A program made the translations under genes and the position numbers. Below the pieces are notes generated by a model. The model was not told the DNA's origin. It ran no database searches and saw only the letters and a program-made list of their open reading frames with translations. From Halomarinibacterium sedimenti (GTDB lineage: Bacteria > Bacteroidota > Bacteroidia > Flavobacteriales > Flavobacteriaceae): a DNA stretch of 64,000 bases. Of the stretch, positions 1 through 6,737 are shown piece by piece (within the stretch, counting starts at the first letter, position 1; each line of letters starts with the position of its first letter). The DNA is taken from contig NZ_JAHWDP010000001.1 of NCBI RefSeq assembly GCF_019312585.1, positions 62,001-126,000 on the forward strand, given 5' to 3'.

Positions 1-91
1 TATGTTTCATCTGTATAAAATATTTGATAAAGAGGAAGATGGAACGCCCAAATAGCTCCTCTTGGTTGGTTTGTAAATTAGTATTGGGCAT
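1..91 (-). CDS. 5' end of an unidentified gene running off the left edge (partial)
   Basis: On the minus strand an ATG at 89-91 opens a frame that stays open for 30 codons to the window edge and begins MPNTNLQTNQEELFGRSIFL. The composition (polar start, then a hydrophobic FLFIKYFI stretch) looks like a real N-terminus. A TAnnTTTG promoter box lies about 32 nt upstream. The product cannot be named from 30 residues. The frame is also open further upstream, so the start is a choice based on the promoter. Confidence 0.45.
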   Translation of the reverse strand, partial: MPNTNLQTNQEELFGRSIFLFIKYFIQMKH

Positions 92-123
92 TTCATAATT
101 AATAAGATTAGTTCTAATTTTTG

Positions 124-131
124 CAAATGTA
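124..131 (-). promoter_or_regulatory. TAnnTTTG -7 box for the left-edge gene
   Basis: CAAATGTA on the plus strand reads TACATTTG on the minus strand, a match to the Bacteroidota -7 consensus TAnnTTTG. No clear TTG box is seen at the expected spacing upstream. Confidence 0.4.
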
Positions 132-218
132 CAAATAATTGGGTCTTGTTTCTCATTGCTAACCTGAAGTAAACAAACATTTTAATTATCTTAGCAAGTC
201 CAACCAACTCCCTAAAAT

Positions 219-1289
219 ATGAAAATCCTTAAATATCTTTTTTTCTTATTGCTTATTGTCATTATTGGTGCTGCCGTATATTTTGGAACCAAAGATGGAA
301 AATTTAATGTAGCGGCTACCAAAACTATAGAAGCACCAGTTGATTTAATCTTTGAACAAGTAAACGATTATAAAAACTGGCAAGTTTGGGGTCCTTGGAT
401 GGAAAGTGACCCAAATATTAAAATGAATTTTAATGATAATACCTCGGGGGAAGGAGCTTCATACACATGGGAAAGTGACATCACTGGTAATGGGTCTATG
501 GAAACTATTAAAGTAGCAAAAAATGATTCCATTCTTCAAAAAATTACATTTAATACACCCTTAGGAGATAGTGAAAGTGATGTGTATTGGAGATTTAGCC
601 CTACTAATGATGGAGCAACAGAAGTTACTTGGGGAATGAAAGGAGAGCATTCTTTTATGGAAAAAGTATTTATGTCTTTTCAAAAAGATGATTTCGAGAC
701 CGTACTTAAGGATATGTACGAAAAAGGACTCCATAATATTAATAATGTGGTGCAAGAGGAAATGAAAAAATATACCATTACCAACGAAGGAATTAAACAG
801 TACGGAGGAGGTTATTACTTATTCACCACTACGGCTAGTAAAATAAATGAATTGGGTGAAAAAATGGGTCCCATGTTGGGTAAAATTGCTGCGTTTATGG
901 AACAAAATAAAATTCAGCAAAGTGGCATGCCTTTCACCATTTATAATGAATGGGATGAAATGAACGGCACCACTATTTTCTCTCCTGCTATTCCTGTAAG
1001 TGAAAGAATTATTATTACGGAAGGAGACGTACTTTGCGGTTACATGGAACCACTCTCTGCTATAAAAGTTGTCCTAAAGGGTAATTATAATTATTTAGGA
1101 GAAGCTCACCAAACAGCCATGGATTATATTAAAGACAATAAACTCGTTTTAAATACAAAACAACCCATGTTTGAAGTATATGCCAATGATCCTGGAGAGT
1201 TTCCTAATCCAGCCGATTGGATTACGGAAGTTTACTACCCTATTTATAGAGATTTACGTGTAGACAATGTTTTAATTGAAGGGAATTAA
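219..1289 (+). CDS. Membrane-anchored SRPBCC / GyrI-like effector-binding protein
   Basis: A 356-residue protein in two ligand-binding halves. Residues 4-23 form one hydrophobic segment (signal anchor). Residues about 30-170 look like an SRPBCC (START/polyketide-cyclase-like) fold, with the family-typical run of W residues near VNDYKNWQVWGPWMESDP. Residues about 185-350 look like a GyrI-like/AraC effector-binding domain (TITNEGIKQYGGGYYLFTTT, then the tail rich in Y and P). Proteins with this arrangement are common in Flavobacteriaceae but their ligand is unknown. It lies 5 nt upstream of crcB on the same strand, so the two are probably cotranscribed. No DNA-binding domain is present. Confidence 0.75.
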   Translation: MKILKYLFFLLLIVIIGAAVYFGTKDGKFNVAATKTIEAPVDLIFEQVNDYKNWQVWGPWMESDPNIKMNFNDNTSGEGASYTWESDITGNGSMETIKVAKNDSILQKITFNTPLGDSESDVYWRFSPTNDGATEVTWGMKGEHSFMEKVFMSFQKDDFETVLKDMYEKGLHNINNVVQEEMKKYTITNEGIKQYGGGYYLFTTTASKINELGEKMGPMLGKIAAFMEQNKIQQSGMPFTIYNEWDEMNGTTIFSPAIPVSERIIITEGDVLCGYMEPLSAIKVVLKGNYNYLGEAHQTAMDYIKDNKLVLNTKQPMFEVYANDPGEFPNPADWITEVYYPIYRDLRVDNVLIEGN

Positions 1290-1294
1290 CATCT

Positions 1295-1666
1295 ATGAAA
1301 CATCTTCTTTTGGTATTTCTTGGGGGCGGCGCTGGAAGTGTCTTGCGATATATCTTCGGAAAGTTTTTAAATAATGGTGAATTGGGAATTCCCTATGGAA
1401 CCTTTGCAGCCAACATCCTAGGTAGTTTATTTATTGGGCTTATTTTAGGTTGGGCCGCCAAAAGTGAAGCTATCTCTCAAAATACTTTATTGCTGTTAGC
1501 TACTGGTTTTTGTGGCGGATTTACCACCTTCTCCACCTTTGCGTATGAAAATCATGTATTTCTTAAAAATGGTGACTTCGGGCTTTTTGCCCTATATACA
1601 ATAGCTAGCTTTGCCATCGGATTTTTAGCCGTGTTTTTAGGGATATGGCTGATTAAGATTTTTTAA
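1295..1666 (+). CDS. crcB: Fluoride ion channel CrcB/Fluc
   Basis: A 123-residue four-helix membrane protein of the Fluc family, which exports fluoride passively as an antiparallel dimer. Family motifs are all visible: GGGAGSVLRY at residues 10-19, the pore Asn in GTFAANILGS (N40), and the phenylalanine-rich break helix TGFCGGFTTFSTF at residues 70-82. Length is normal for the single-gene homodimeric type. No fluoride riboswitch is seen upstream; the gene sits 5 nt behind the SRPBCC gene and is probably expressed with it. Its stop codon overlaps the stop of the convergent DUF1684 gene by 4 nt. Confidence 0.95.
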   Translation: MKHLLLVFLGGGAGSVLRYIFGKFLNNGELGIPYGTFAANILGSLFIGLILGWAAKSEAISQNTLLLLATGFCGGFTTFSTFAYENHVFLKNGDFGLFALYTIASFAIGFLAVFLGIWLIKIF

Positions 1667-2274
1667 TGCTTCACAAAATCCTTTACACCTGCCTCAATTC
1701 TAGTAAGTAGGTCATTCTCACGTGGCGGAATAGGACAAGAATACTTACTGTTATAAGCACAATACGGGTTGTAGGAAGTATTAAAGTCTATAATAATGGT
1801 ATCACCTTCTGGAATAATAAGATCTATAAACCTGCCCCCTCCGTAAGAGCCGTCGCCACTTGTTAAATCTGTAAAAGGTAAAAACAAATGATCTCCATAT
1901 TTTTCAGGATCTCCCCAAGAATCGGTGCTTTTGTAAAGCATTAGTTTTAGTGGTTTACCATCAATCTCAAAATGTGCCTCGCCATATTTTACATATTCTG
2001 GCAATCTATCGGTAGTAGTAGGCATTAAGAAAGGTTTTTCATCTGGTGTCCTTACAAACTTCCCTTCTACTCGGTATTTTAAATGGATGGGATAAAATTC
2101 TAAACCCATAAAATGTCTAAACGTGTCTTTATCTAAAATGCTAGTTTCAGGATTTATGAATTTTTCATTTAAAGACGATTGATATGCTTCAATTTCTTGA
2201 ATTAGTTCGTCTGTACTTTGCGCAAACAAACTGAAGGGGAAAACAATAAAAAATAGAGGAAGTATTTTTTTCAT
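1663..2274 (-). CDS. Exported DUF1684 domain protein
   Basis: I place the start at the ATG at 2272-2274, giving 203 residues, because it opens a signal peptide (MKKILPLFFIVFPFSLFAQ) that ends in a type I cleavage site; the longer frame upstream adds 29 residues without coding character. The C-terminal half carries the DUF1684 hallmarks YGGGRFIDL, an N-x-YNPYCAYN stretch and CPIPPRENDL. The biochemical role of the family is unknown; the protein is predicted to be periplasmic or outer-membrane associated. It converges on crcB with a 4-nt stop overlap. Confidence 0.85.
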   Translation of the reverse strand: MKKILPLFFIVFPFSLFAQSTDELIQEIEAYQSSLNEKFINPETSILDKDTFRHFMGLEFYPIHLKYRVEGKFVRTPDEKPFLMPTTTDRLPEYVKYGEAHFEIDGKPLKLMLYKSTDSWGDPEKYGDHLFLPFTDLTSGDGSYGGGRFIDLIIPEGDTIIIDFNTSYNPYCAYNSKYSCPIPPRENDLLTRIEAGVKDFVKH

Positions 2275-2318
2275 TAGAATTTTAGTTTCCGTAAAGATAA
2301 TTGAAAACTTTTTTTTAC

Positions 2319-2326
2319 TACATTTG
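2319..2326 (+). promoter_or_regulatory. TAnnTTTG -7 box upstream of a possible small transcript
   Basis: TACATTTG matches the Bacteroidota -7 consensus. A TTG at 2301-2303 is 15 nt upstream, somewhat closer than usual. It points to transcription toward the small frame at 2345 and the hairpin at 2442-2471. Confidence 0.4.
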
Positions 2327-2344
2327 AAATTCAAATTCAAAAAA

Positions 2345-2416
2345 ATGACCAATAGATACATCGTCCTTAATAATACTCAGGTTTGTGAAACCACGAGCGG
2401 GATGCCTATGTATTGA
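2345..2416 (+). CDS. Possible 23-residue peptide gene or small RNA
   Basis: Between two divergent genes, an ATG 18 nt after a -7 box opens a 23-codon frame (start MTNRYIVLNNTQVCETTSGM) that ends with TGA and is followed within 26 nt by a strong hairpin plus T-run. Promoter, short frame and terminator together suggest an independent transcript of roughly 140 nt. Whether the frame is translated is not shown; the transcript could equally be a non-coding RNA. I recognise no family. Confidence 0.3.
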   Translation: MTNRYIVLNNTQVCETTSGMPMY

Positions 2417-2441
2417 TATAACCATAACATAAATCAATAAC

Positions 2442-2471
2442 AAAACGTCTCGCAATTATGCGGGACGTTTT
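2442..2471 (+). terminator. Rho-independent terminator in a divergent intergenic region
   Basis: AAAACGTCTCGC (2442-2453) pairs with GCGGGACGTTTT (2460-2471) over 12 positions with one G-T wobble and a 6-nt loop, followed by ATTTTTAT. It lies between two divergently oriented annotated genes, so it has no obvious client other than the small transcript starting near 2330. Confidence 0.6.
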
Positions 2472-2490
2472 ATTTTTATAGAAACCAACC

Positions 2491-3714
2491 ATGAAAAAAT
2501 TCTATACTTATTATATCGAAAATTTTCGAGGACTCTCCAAAGAAGTTTGGCTACTCTCTTTAGTTACCTTTATTAATAGAGCGGGTGCTATGGTAATTCC
2601 TTTCTTGTCTCTTTACTTGGTCAATGAAAAAGGGTTCACCCTTCCGCAGGTAGGATGGATTATGACCAGTTTTGGCGTAGGATCCCTTTTTGGGACCTGG
2701 GTAGGTGGAAAATTAACCGACTCTATTGGGTATTATAAAGTAATTGTACTAAGCTTATTCTTTGGTGGATTGGGATTTATTGGACTTCAGTTTTTAGATA
2801 CATTCTACGGAATTTGTGCCGGCGTGTTTGCACTTATTTTTGTGGCAGATGCCTATCGCCCAGCTATTTTTGTAGCCTGTGACGCTTATAGCAAACCTAA
2901 AAACATCACCCGAAGCATTGCACTTATTCGACTTGCAATCAACCTAGGATTTTCCATAGGTCCGCTTATTGGTGGAATTATCATTGCCAAAATTAATTAT
3001 GATTCACTTTTTTGGATTGACGGACTTACATGCATCATGGCGTCTGCATTGCTTTTCGTGGTATTAAAGCCCAAAAAGCTACAATCTGGAGAAACCAAAG
3101 AAGTGGTAGTAAAAGAAGGTGTATCCCCCTATAAAAACGCCCTGTATTTGCTTTTAATTGCGATTATGGTTTTTAACGGAATCATGTTTGTTCAGTATTT
3201 TTCGGTGGTGCCATTGTATTACGAACAAGCGCATTTCCTTTCCGAAGACCTTATTGGATTGCTTTTATTTCTGAATGGGTTCATGATAGTTGTTTTTGAA
3301 ATGCCCTTAGTGGGATGGCTCGAACGTATCAATATTTCAAAAACCATGGCCACCTTTTGGGGGATAGTGTTTTTGGCACTCAGCTTTATTGTTCTCAATA
3401 TGAGCGATTGGATAGGAGTGTTAGTAATAGGAATGATTTTAATGACATTGGGTGAAATGATAGGTTCTCCATTTTCAAACGCTTTGGCTATTTCTATGGC
3501 TCCCAAAGGACGAAAAGGAAGCTATATGGGGCTGTACAGCATGAGTTTTTCATTTTCACACATCTTTGGTCATAACGGAGGCATGAACCTTGTCGATTCT
3601 TATGGATATGACATTACTTGGTATGTGTTTTTTGTTGTGCTTGTTTTGGTGGCCTTGCTTACCTTATGGCTATTAAAATTATTAAAAAGATCACGAACCA
3701 TTAGCACGTATTAA
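2491..3714 (+). CDS. MFS transporter (multidrug-exporter-like)
   Basis: A 407-residue major facilitator with about twelve hydrophobic segments. The family A motif between helices 2 and 3 is present as GxxxGKLTDSIGY (GTWVGGKLTDSIGYYK, residues about 69-84). The general layout resembles YdeR/MdtH-type drug exporters, but the substrate cannot be read from sequence. A terminator hairpin ends 19 nt before the start codon, so it is not read from the small upstream unit unless there is read-through. Its TAA overlaps the stop of the convergent Lrp-type regulator by 4 nt. Confidence 0.85.
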   Translation: MKKFYTYYIENFRGLSKEVWLLSLVTFINRAGAMVIPFLSLYLVNEKGFTLPQVGWIMTSFGVGSLFGTWVGGKLTDSIGYYKVIVLSLFFGGLGFIGLQFLDTFYGICAGVFALIFVADAYRPAIFVACDAYSKPKNITRSIALIRLAINLGFSIGPLIGGIIIAKINYDSLFWIDGLTCIMASALLFVVLKPKKLQSGETKEVVVKEGVSPYKNALYLLLIAIMVFNGIMFVQYFSVVPLYYEQAHFLSEDLIGLLLFLNGFMIVVFEMPLVGWLERINISKTMATFWGIVFLALSFIVLNMSDWIGVLVIGMILMTLGEMIGSPFSNALAISMAPKGRKGSYMGLYSMSFSFSHIFGHNGGMNLVDSYGYDITWYVFFVVLVLVALLTLWLLKLLKRSRTISTY

Positions 3715-4151
3715 ACTGGTTTCACCTCATTGTTTTCCACAACTTGAGACAAGACAATTTGTGTTTTAGTTTCGCCGTAAACAATAAGCTGGTCTATAAA
3801 ACTTTCTAGATGCTTTTGATTTTTTAGCACCACTTCCATCACGATGTTTTCGTTCCCCGTAATACGGTAACAGTTAAGCACCTCATCGTAGGTTTTTACA
3901 TGCGACAAAAAAGGTTTTAGTTTTCCCATAAAAGCCCGTAAAGTGATTATGGCATTTAGTTGATAGCCACATTCAAACGGATTGATATTGGCAAAATATC
4001 CTTTAATAATTCCGGCATCTTCCATCTTTTTAATACGCTCATTTACGGCGGGAGAGGTAAGGCCTACTTGGCGTCCAATTTCGGCATTGGACTGCCGAGC
4101 GTTTGTTTGTAAACACTTGAGTATTTTTCGGTTAAGCGGGTCATGTTTCAT
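3711..4151 (-). CDS. Lrp/AsnC family transcriptional regulator
   Basis: A 146-residue one-domain-plus-RAM regulator. The N-terminal winged helix reads LNRKILKCLQTNARQSNAEI followed by GRQVGLTSPAVNERIKKMED, the classic AsnC recognition helix region. The C-terminal part (residues about 65-140) is the ligand-binding RAM/AsnC domain, with the DEVLNCYRITGNENIVMEVV segment. It likely senses an amino acid. The neighbouring MFS gene converges on it with a 4-nt overlap and might be functionally linked, but this is inference. A perfect inverted repeat 31-64 nt upstream of its start may be an autoregulatory site. Confidence 0.92.
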   Translation of the reverse strand: MKHDPLNRKILKCLQTNARQSNAEIGRQVGLTSPAVNERIKKMEDAGIIKGYFANINPFECGYQLNAIITLRAFMGKLKPFLSHVKTYDEVLNCYRITGNENIVMEVVLKNQKHLESFIDQLIVYGETKTQIVLSQVVENNEVKPV

Positions 4152-4181
4152 TTAGCAGGAATTTTAACGCTAAATATAATA

Positions 4182-4215
4182 ATTTTAAAGTAAAATCGAA
4201 CATTCACTTTAAAAT
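4182..4215. promoter_or_regulatory. Perfect 10-bp inverted repeat, candidate Lrp-type operator
   Basis: ATTTTAAAGT (4182-4191) and its exact reverse complement ACTTTAAAAT (4206-4215) are separated by 14 nt, giving a 24-bp centre-to-centre spacing. The repeat lies between the divergent lrp-like gene and the gene at 4282. Position and symmetry suit autoregulation by the Lrp/AsnC protein. Confidence 0.4.
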
Positions 4216-4242
4216 CGAAAGAAGAAATTTTTAATTTGTTGG

Positions 4243-4250
4243 TAAATTTG
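4243..4250 (+). promoter_or_regulatory. TAnnTTTG -7 box for the gene at 4282
   Basis: TAAATTTG, an exact TAnnTTTG match 32 nt before the chosen ATG at 4282. No convincing TTG box lies at the usual distance. Confidence 0.4.
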
Positions 4251-4281
4251 GGTGACTTTCAAAAAAAGTTATTGCTATATC

Positions 4282-4677
4282 ATGTACCACCCTGTGCCCC
4301 ATCAGTATTCCTATTCGCCTTTATACCAAAAGGCTATAGAAATCTTTCGTATTTCGCGAAGCATCTCTCACTACTTTGTGGACGACCTTTGCCATTTACA
4401 ACCCAACGGCAAGGAAGACCCTAACATTTATTTCTCGGGCGACATTGTACAGCAATCTGTAAACTTAGCCCCAGAAATTTTAAAGGCCGAAAGCCAAACC
4501 TTCTCTGAAGAAAAACACAAATACGCCGCTTCTGTAAACCGTTTAACCAATATGCTCTACAAAAACTGTGAGCGATTGGAAAATACCCATAGCAACGGCA
4601 AAGACTATATGCCTATCCTACGTAAAGAACTAAAACTTTTTAGAAAATTACAACGTACGTGGATGCTTACGCTGTAA
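4282..4677 (+). CDS. Conserved-looking hypothetical protein, 131 aa
   Basis: I do not recognise a family. The ATG at 4282 (MYHPVPHQYSYSPLYQKAIE) is preferred over an ATG ten codons upstream because the -7 box sits just before the region and the sequence becomes coding-like there. The protein is soluble, rich in Y, K and L, and reads as mainly alpha-helical; there is no signal peptide or metal motif. It is divergent from the Lrp-type regulator and convergent with a 46-residue frame 5 nt downstream. Confidence 0.7.
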   Translation: MYHPVPHQYSYSPLYQKAIEIFRISRSISHYFVDDLCHLQPNGKEDPNIYFSGDIVQQSVNLAPEILKAESQTFSEEKHKYAASVNRLTNMLYKNCERLENTHSNGKDYMPILRKELKLFRKLQRTWMLTL

Positions 4678-4682
4678 GCCTA

Positions 4683-4823
4683 CTATTTTTTTAAGGTAGG
4701 TTTAGAAACGTTTACAATCATCGCTTCACTTTGGTAATACCTTTCAGACTTAATGGTATTTAACAACCAGTCAAAATAGTTTTTTGAACGTCTTTCAAAT
4801 CGATAGTGTAAGGTTGCTCCCAT
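4683..4823 (-). CDS. Small unknown protein, 46 aa
   Basis: The minus-strand ATG at 4821-4823 opens a 46-codon frame beginning MGATLHYRFERRSKNYFDWL and ending with TAG. Composition is like a folded basic protein (aromatic, charged, no low-complexity), and codon choice matches the neighbours. It converges on the 131-aa gene with a 5-nt gap, a packing seen for real gene pairs in this window. No family is recognised. Confidence 0.5.
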   Translation of the reverse strand: MGATLHYRFERRSKNYFDWLLNTIKSERYYQSEAMIVNVSKPTLKK

Positions 4824-4994
4824 AACAAATAGTTTTAAACAACTGTAATTATATATACAGTTATCTACCTATTTGCATAAAATATGCCAAAGTGAATGGT
4901 TGTAGTGGTAGTGGGGTTTTGGGAGGGTTTAATTTTATCTTTTAGAAAACTATAAGCAATTCGGATGCTGACGAAGTAACACTAAAGCTATGAC

Positions 4995-5909
4995 CTAATT
5001 AAGCTCATTTTTTTCAATCTCCTTGATTGATTTTCCTTCTTCATTCTTCCAAACATTTCTCCCATTTATAGAATATCCAACTATTACCGCCGCTGCTGCA
5101 GACGGGCTTGAGAAAAGATGATTTTTAGAAAAATAGAGGTATCCATTACCTTTATCAATAATGATGTTTTCTGAAATTAATGAATCCCGTAAGCTACCAT
5201 AACCGTAATTTTTAGTAGGATTTTTTGTAGCCATTGACCCCTCTAAAACAACTAACCCTTCATTTGTTTGAATAGCTTTTGCCAAAATATTACTAATGCT
5301 AAGTGTTAATTCTAATTCTTCACTAGTATTAACCATTATGTCAGAATGAACATCTTTGCTTTTTGTAATATTAATATCAGAAATACTTTTTATTGATATT
5401 GGATTTTCTAGAAACTTATGCCCTAAGGTACCTGTAAGAAGCCTAATATTTAATAAAAACTCTTCCATTGCGTCACGATCGGGTAAAGGAAGTGCATTTA
5501 GATTTGGGTTGTTAGCATTTTTCAAATTGTATCTTTCTGTTTCTTTAGCTATCTGAATCAATCTACTTTCCAAGTATTTTATGTGAGATTTAGTAAGGTT
5601 TTCATCCTTACTTGTAAATAAAATTACTTCATTCCAAAAATCTTTATTTAAATCATGGTTTTTTAACCTATCCCAAACATTTTCAGCTTCACCAATGTAT
5701 ACCATTGGTTTTAAAGTATCTTCTTTGTAACCAATAAGAAAATAAACACCTTGAGTATTTATTGCTATTGAAAAATGATTATTCAAATCTGAAACTTTAG
5801 TCCTTGGACAGGATAATGCTTGAATAGTATTATTTACAAGTTCAGCAAACTTTATTCCAGTAACGCTTCCCTCTTTCAGGTAAATTCTTATACTTTTTCC
5901 TAAACTCAT
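4995..5909 (-). CDS. GIY-YIG nuclease-domain protein with C-terminal DUF4357
   Basis: A 304-residue protein. Residues about 50-145 form a GIY-YIG domain: GVY at 54-56, YIG at 71-73, the catalytic-type Arg (R81) in WDRLKNH and Glu (E114) in KYLESRL. Residues about 225-300 carry DUF4357, with the FSSPSAAAAVIVGYSINGRN stretch followed by W and GKSI. This combination is annotated in many bacteria as a stand-alone GIY-YIG family protein; its DNA target and role (repair, restriction-like or homing) are unknown. It sits alone beside the repeat-rich region at 5.9-6.7 kb, and its upstream side faces those repeats. Confidence 0.85.
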   Translation of the reverse strand: MSLGKSIRIYLKEGSVTGIKFAELVNNTIQALSCPRTKVSDLNNHFSIAINTQGVYFLIGYKEDTLKPMVYIGEAENVWDRLKNHDLNKDFWNEVILFTSKDENLTKSHIKYLESRLIQIAKETERYNLKNANNPNLNALPLPDRDAMEEFLLNIRLLTGTLGHKFLENPISIKSISDINITKSKDVHSDIMVNTSEELELTLSISNILAKAIQTNEGLVVLEGSMATKNPTKNYGYGSLRDSLISENIIIDKGNGYLYFSKNHLFSSPSAAAAVIVGYSINGRNVWKNEEGKSIKEIEKNELN

Positions 5910-5984
5910 ATATAAATATGTATAATTAATGGGGGGAGATACTCAAAGATAAAAAAAGTTTTGAGTCGGGTGAACAATTTATAA

Positions 5985-6059
5985 TGAGATTCCTTCACTT
6001 CGTTCGGAATGACAATGCACCCTAAACGTAAATACACTTAGACTTTATGAGTTGTTAAC
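5985..6059 (+). repeat. 75-bp intergenic head repeat, copy 1
   Basis: Starts TGAGATTCCTTCACTTCGTT and ends GAGTTGTTAAC. A second copy of exactly the same length lies at 6291-6365 with only a few differences, all in the segment after AAACGT. Each copy leads directly into a 21-bp-period tandem array. The first 30 bases resemble the dispersed short repeats (CACTTCGTTCGGAATGACA) seen in intergenic DNA of many flavobacteria. Confidence 0.85.
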
Positions 6060-6288
6060 AAGGATTTCGGTTATTTTTTACCTAGGAGTAAAAACTTTTA
6101 ACTGTTTTGATAAATTTATTTACCGCTTAGCAAATTTATTTAGAGGTTTTGTAAAATTATTTTAACGCTTGTGAAAAAGATTTTAATGTTTATGAAAATG
6201 TTTTAACCTTTACTTAAAAACTTTTTACTTTTTTGCTAAATGTTTTTACATTTTTGATAAATAATTTTACAAAAATGTAAAATTTTAG
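6055..6288 (+). repeat. AT-rich tandem array, period about 21 bp (array 1)
   Basis: After head copy 1 a motif of the form TTTA(A/C)CN(C/T)TT recurs at 20-22 bp spacing, about eleven times; anchors are at roughly 6056, 6078, 6098, 6119, 6139, 6161, 6182, 6202, 6224, 6245 and 6266. Units are strongly diverged and almost purely A/T. No open frame runs through it. The spacing equals two helical turns. Confidence 0.7.
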
Positions 6289-6290
6289 GG

Positions 6291-6365
6291 TGAGATTCCT
6301 TCACTTCGTTCGGAATGACAATGCACCCTAAACGTCAATACGTTAAGTTTTTATGAGTTGTTAAC
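6291..6365 (+). repeat. 75-bp intergenic head repeat, copy 2
   Basis: Same length and order as the copy at 5985-6059, from TGAGATTCC to GTTAAC. Differences are confined mainly to the stretch around 6335-6348. It leads into the second tandem array. Confidence 0.85.
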
Positions 6366-6563
6366 AGGTCTTTGCCTTATTAAAACAGGTATTAGACTGT
6401 TTAAAACAGGTGTTGGACTTATAAAAACAGGTTCTAAACTGGTAATAACAGGTCCTAAGCTGATAATAACAGGTCCTAAACTGATAAAATCAGGTTCTAA
6501 CCTGTTTAAAACAGGTGTTAGACTGATAAAAACAGGTTCTAGCCTGATAAAATACACGATTTG
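6365..6563 (+). repeat. 21-bp tandem array with exact period (array 2)
   Basis: The core CAGGT recurs with the C at 6365, 6386, 6407, 6428, 6449, 6470, 6491, 6512 and 6533: nine units at exactly 21 bp. Typical unit: ACAGGTNYTARRCTGATAAA plus one base. Two or more decayed units follow to about 6600. Because 21 is a multiple of three, both strands have open frames of about 68 codons here (plus strand: a heptad of the form KTGxxLI); I treat these as a by-product of the period rather than genes. Confidence 0.85.
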
Positions 6564-6601
6564 ACTTATTTAATAAGGCTAATGGCTTATCTTTTACAGG
6601 G

Positions 6602-6637
6602 CGAGATTCTTCGCTCTGCTCAGAATGACAATGCACC
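6602..6637 (+). repeat. Partial, diverged third copy of the head repeat
   Basis: CGAGATTCTTCGCTCTGCTC followed by AGAATGACAATGCACCCC matches the first half of the two heads with several substitutions. It is not followed by a 21-bp array but by two nested hairpins. Confidence 0.65.
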
Positions 6638-6649
6638 CCCTGCTTGTCA

Positions 6650-6717
6650 CGCCCAACTAGATTGGGCGTCCAGAAATGGATACCGCATCCAGCCAGCCTG
6701 CCGGTAGGCAGGTGCGG
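6650..6717. repeat. Nested inverted repeats (dispersed-element type)
   Basis: First hairpin: CGCCCAA (6650-6656) with TTGGGCG (6662-6668), 5-nt loop. Second: CCGCA (6683-6687) with TGCGG (6713-6717) enclosing CCTGCC (6697-6702) and GGCAGG (6707-6712) around GGTA. It is distinctly GC-richer than its surroundings. It lies just downstream of the DUF2071 gene and could act as its transcription end, but there is no T-run. Confidence 0.7.
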
Positions 6718-6737
6718 AATGACAAATAATTAGTAAA

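Noticed and set aside
1-218. Fluoride riboswitch upstream of the crcB operon
   Set aside because: No conserved fluoride-riboswitch core is visible in the 218 bases before the first gene or in the 5-nt gap before crcB.
6055-6563. CRISPR array
   Set aside because: Units are directly adjacent 21-bp copies without spacers, and no cas gene is present.
6351-6564. Two 68-codon genes on opposite strands in array 2
   Set aside because: Both follow from a 21-bp period without stops; there is no promoter box at the right place and the peptides are pure repeats.
5910-6737. Insertion sequence
   Set aside because: No transposase frame or remnant and no terminal inverted repeats enclosing the region were found.
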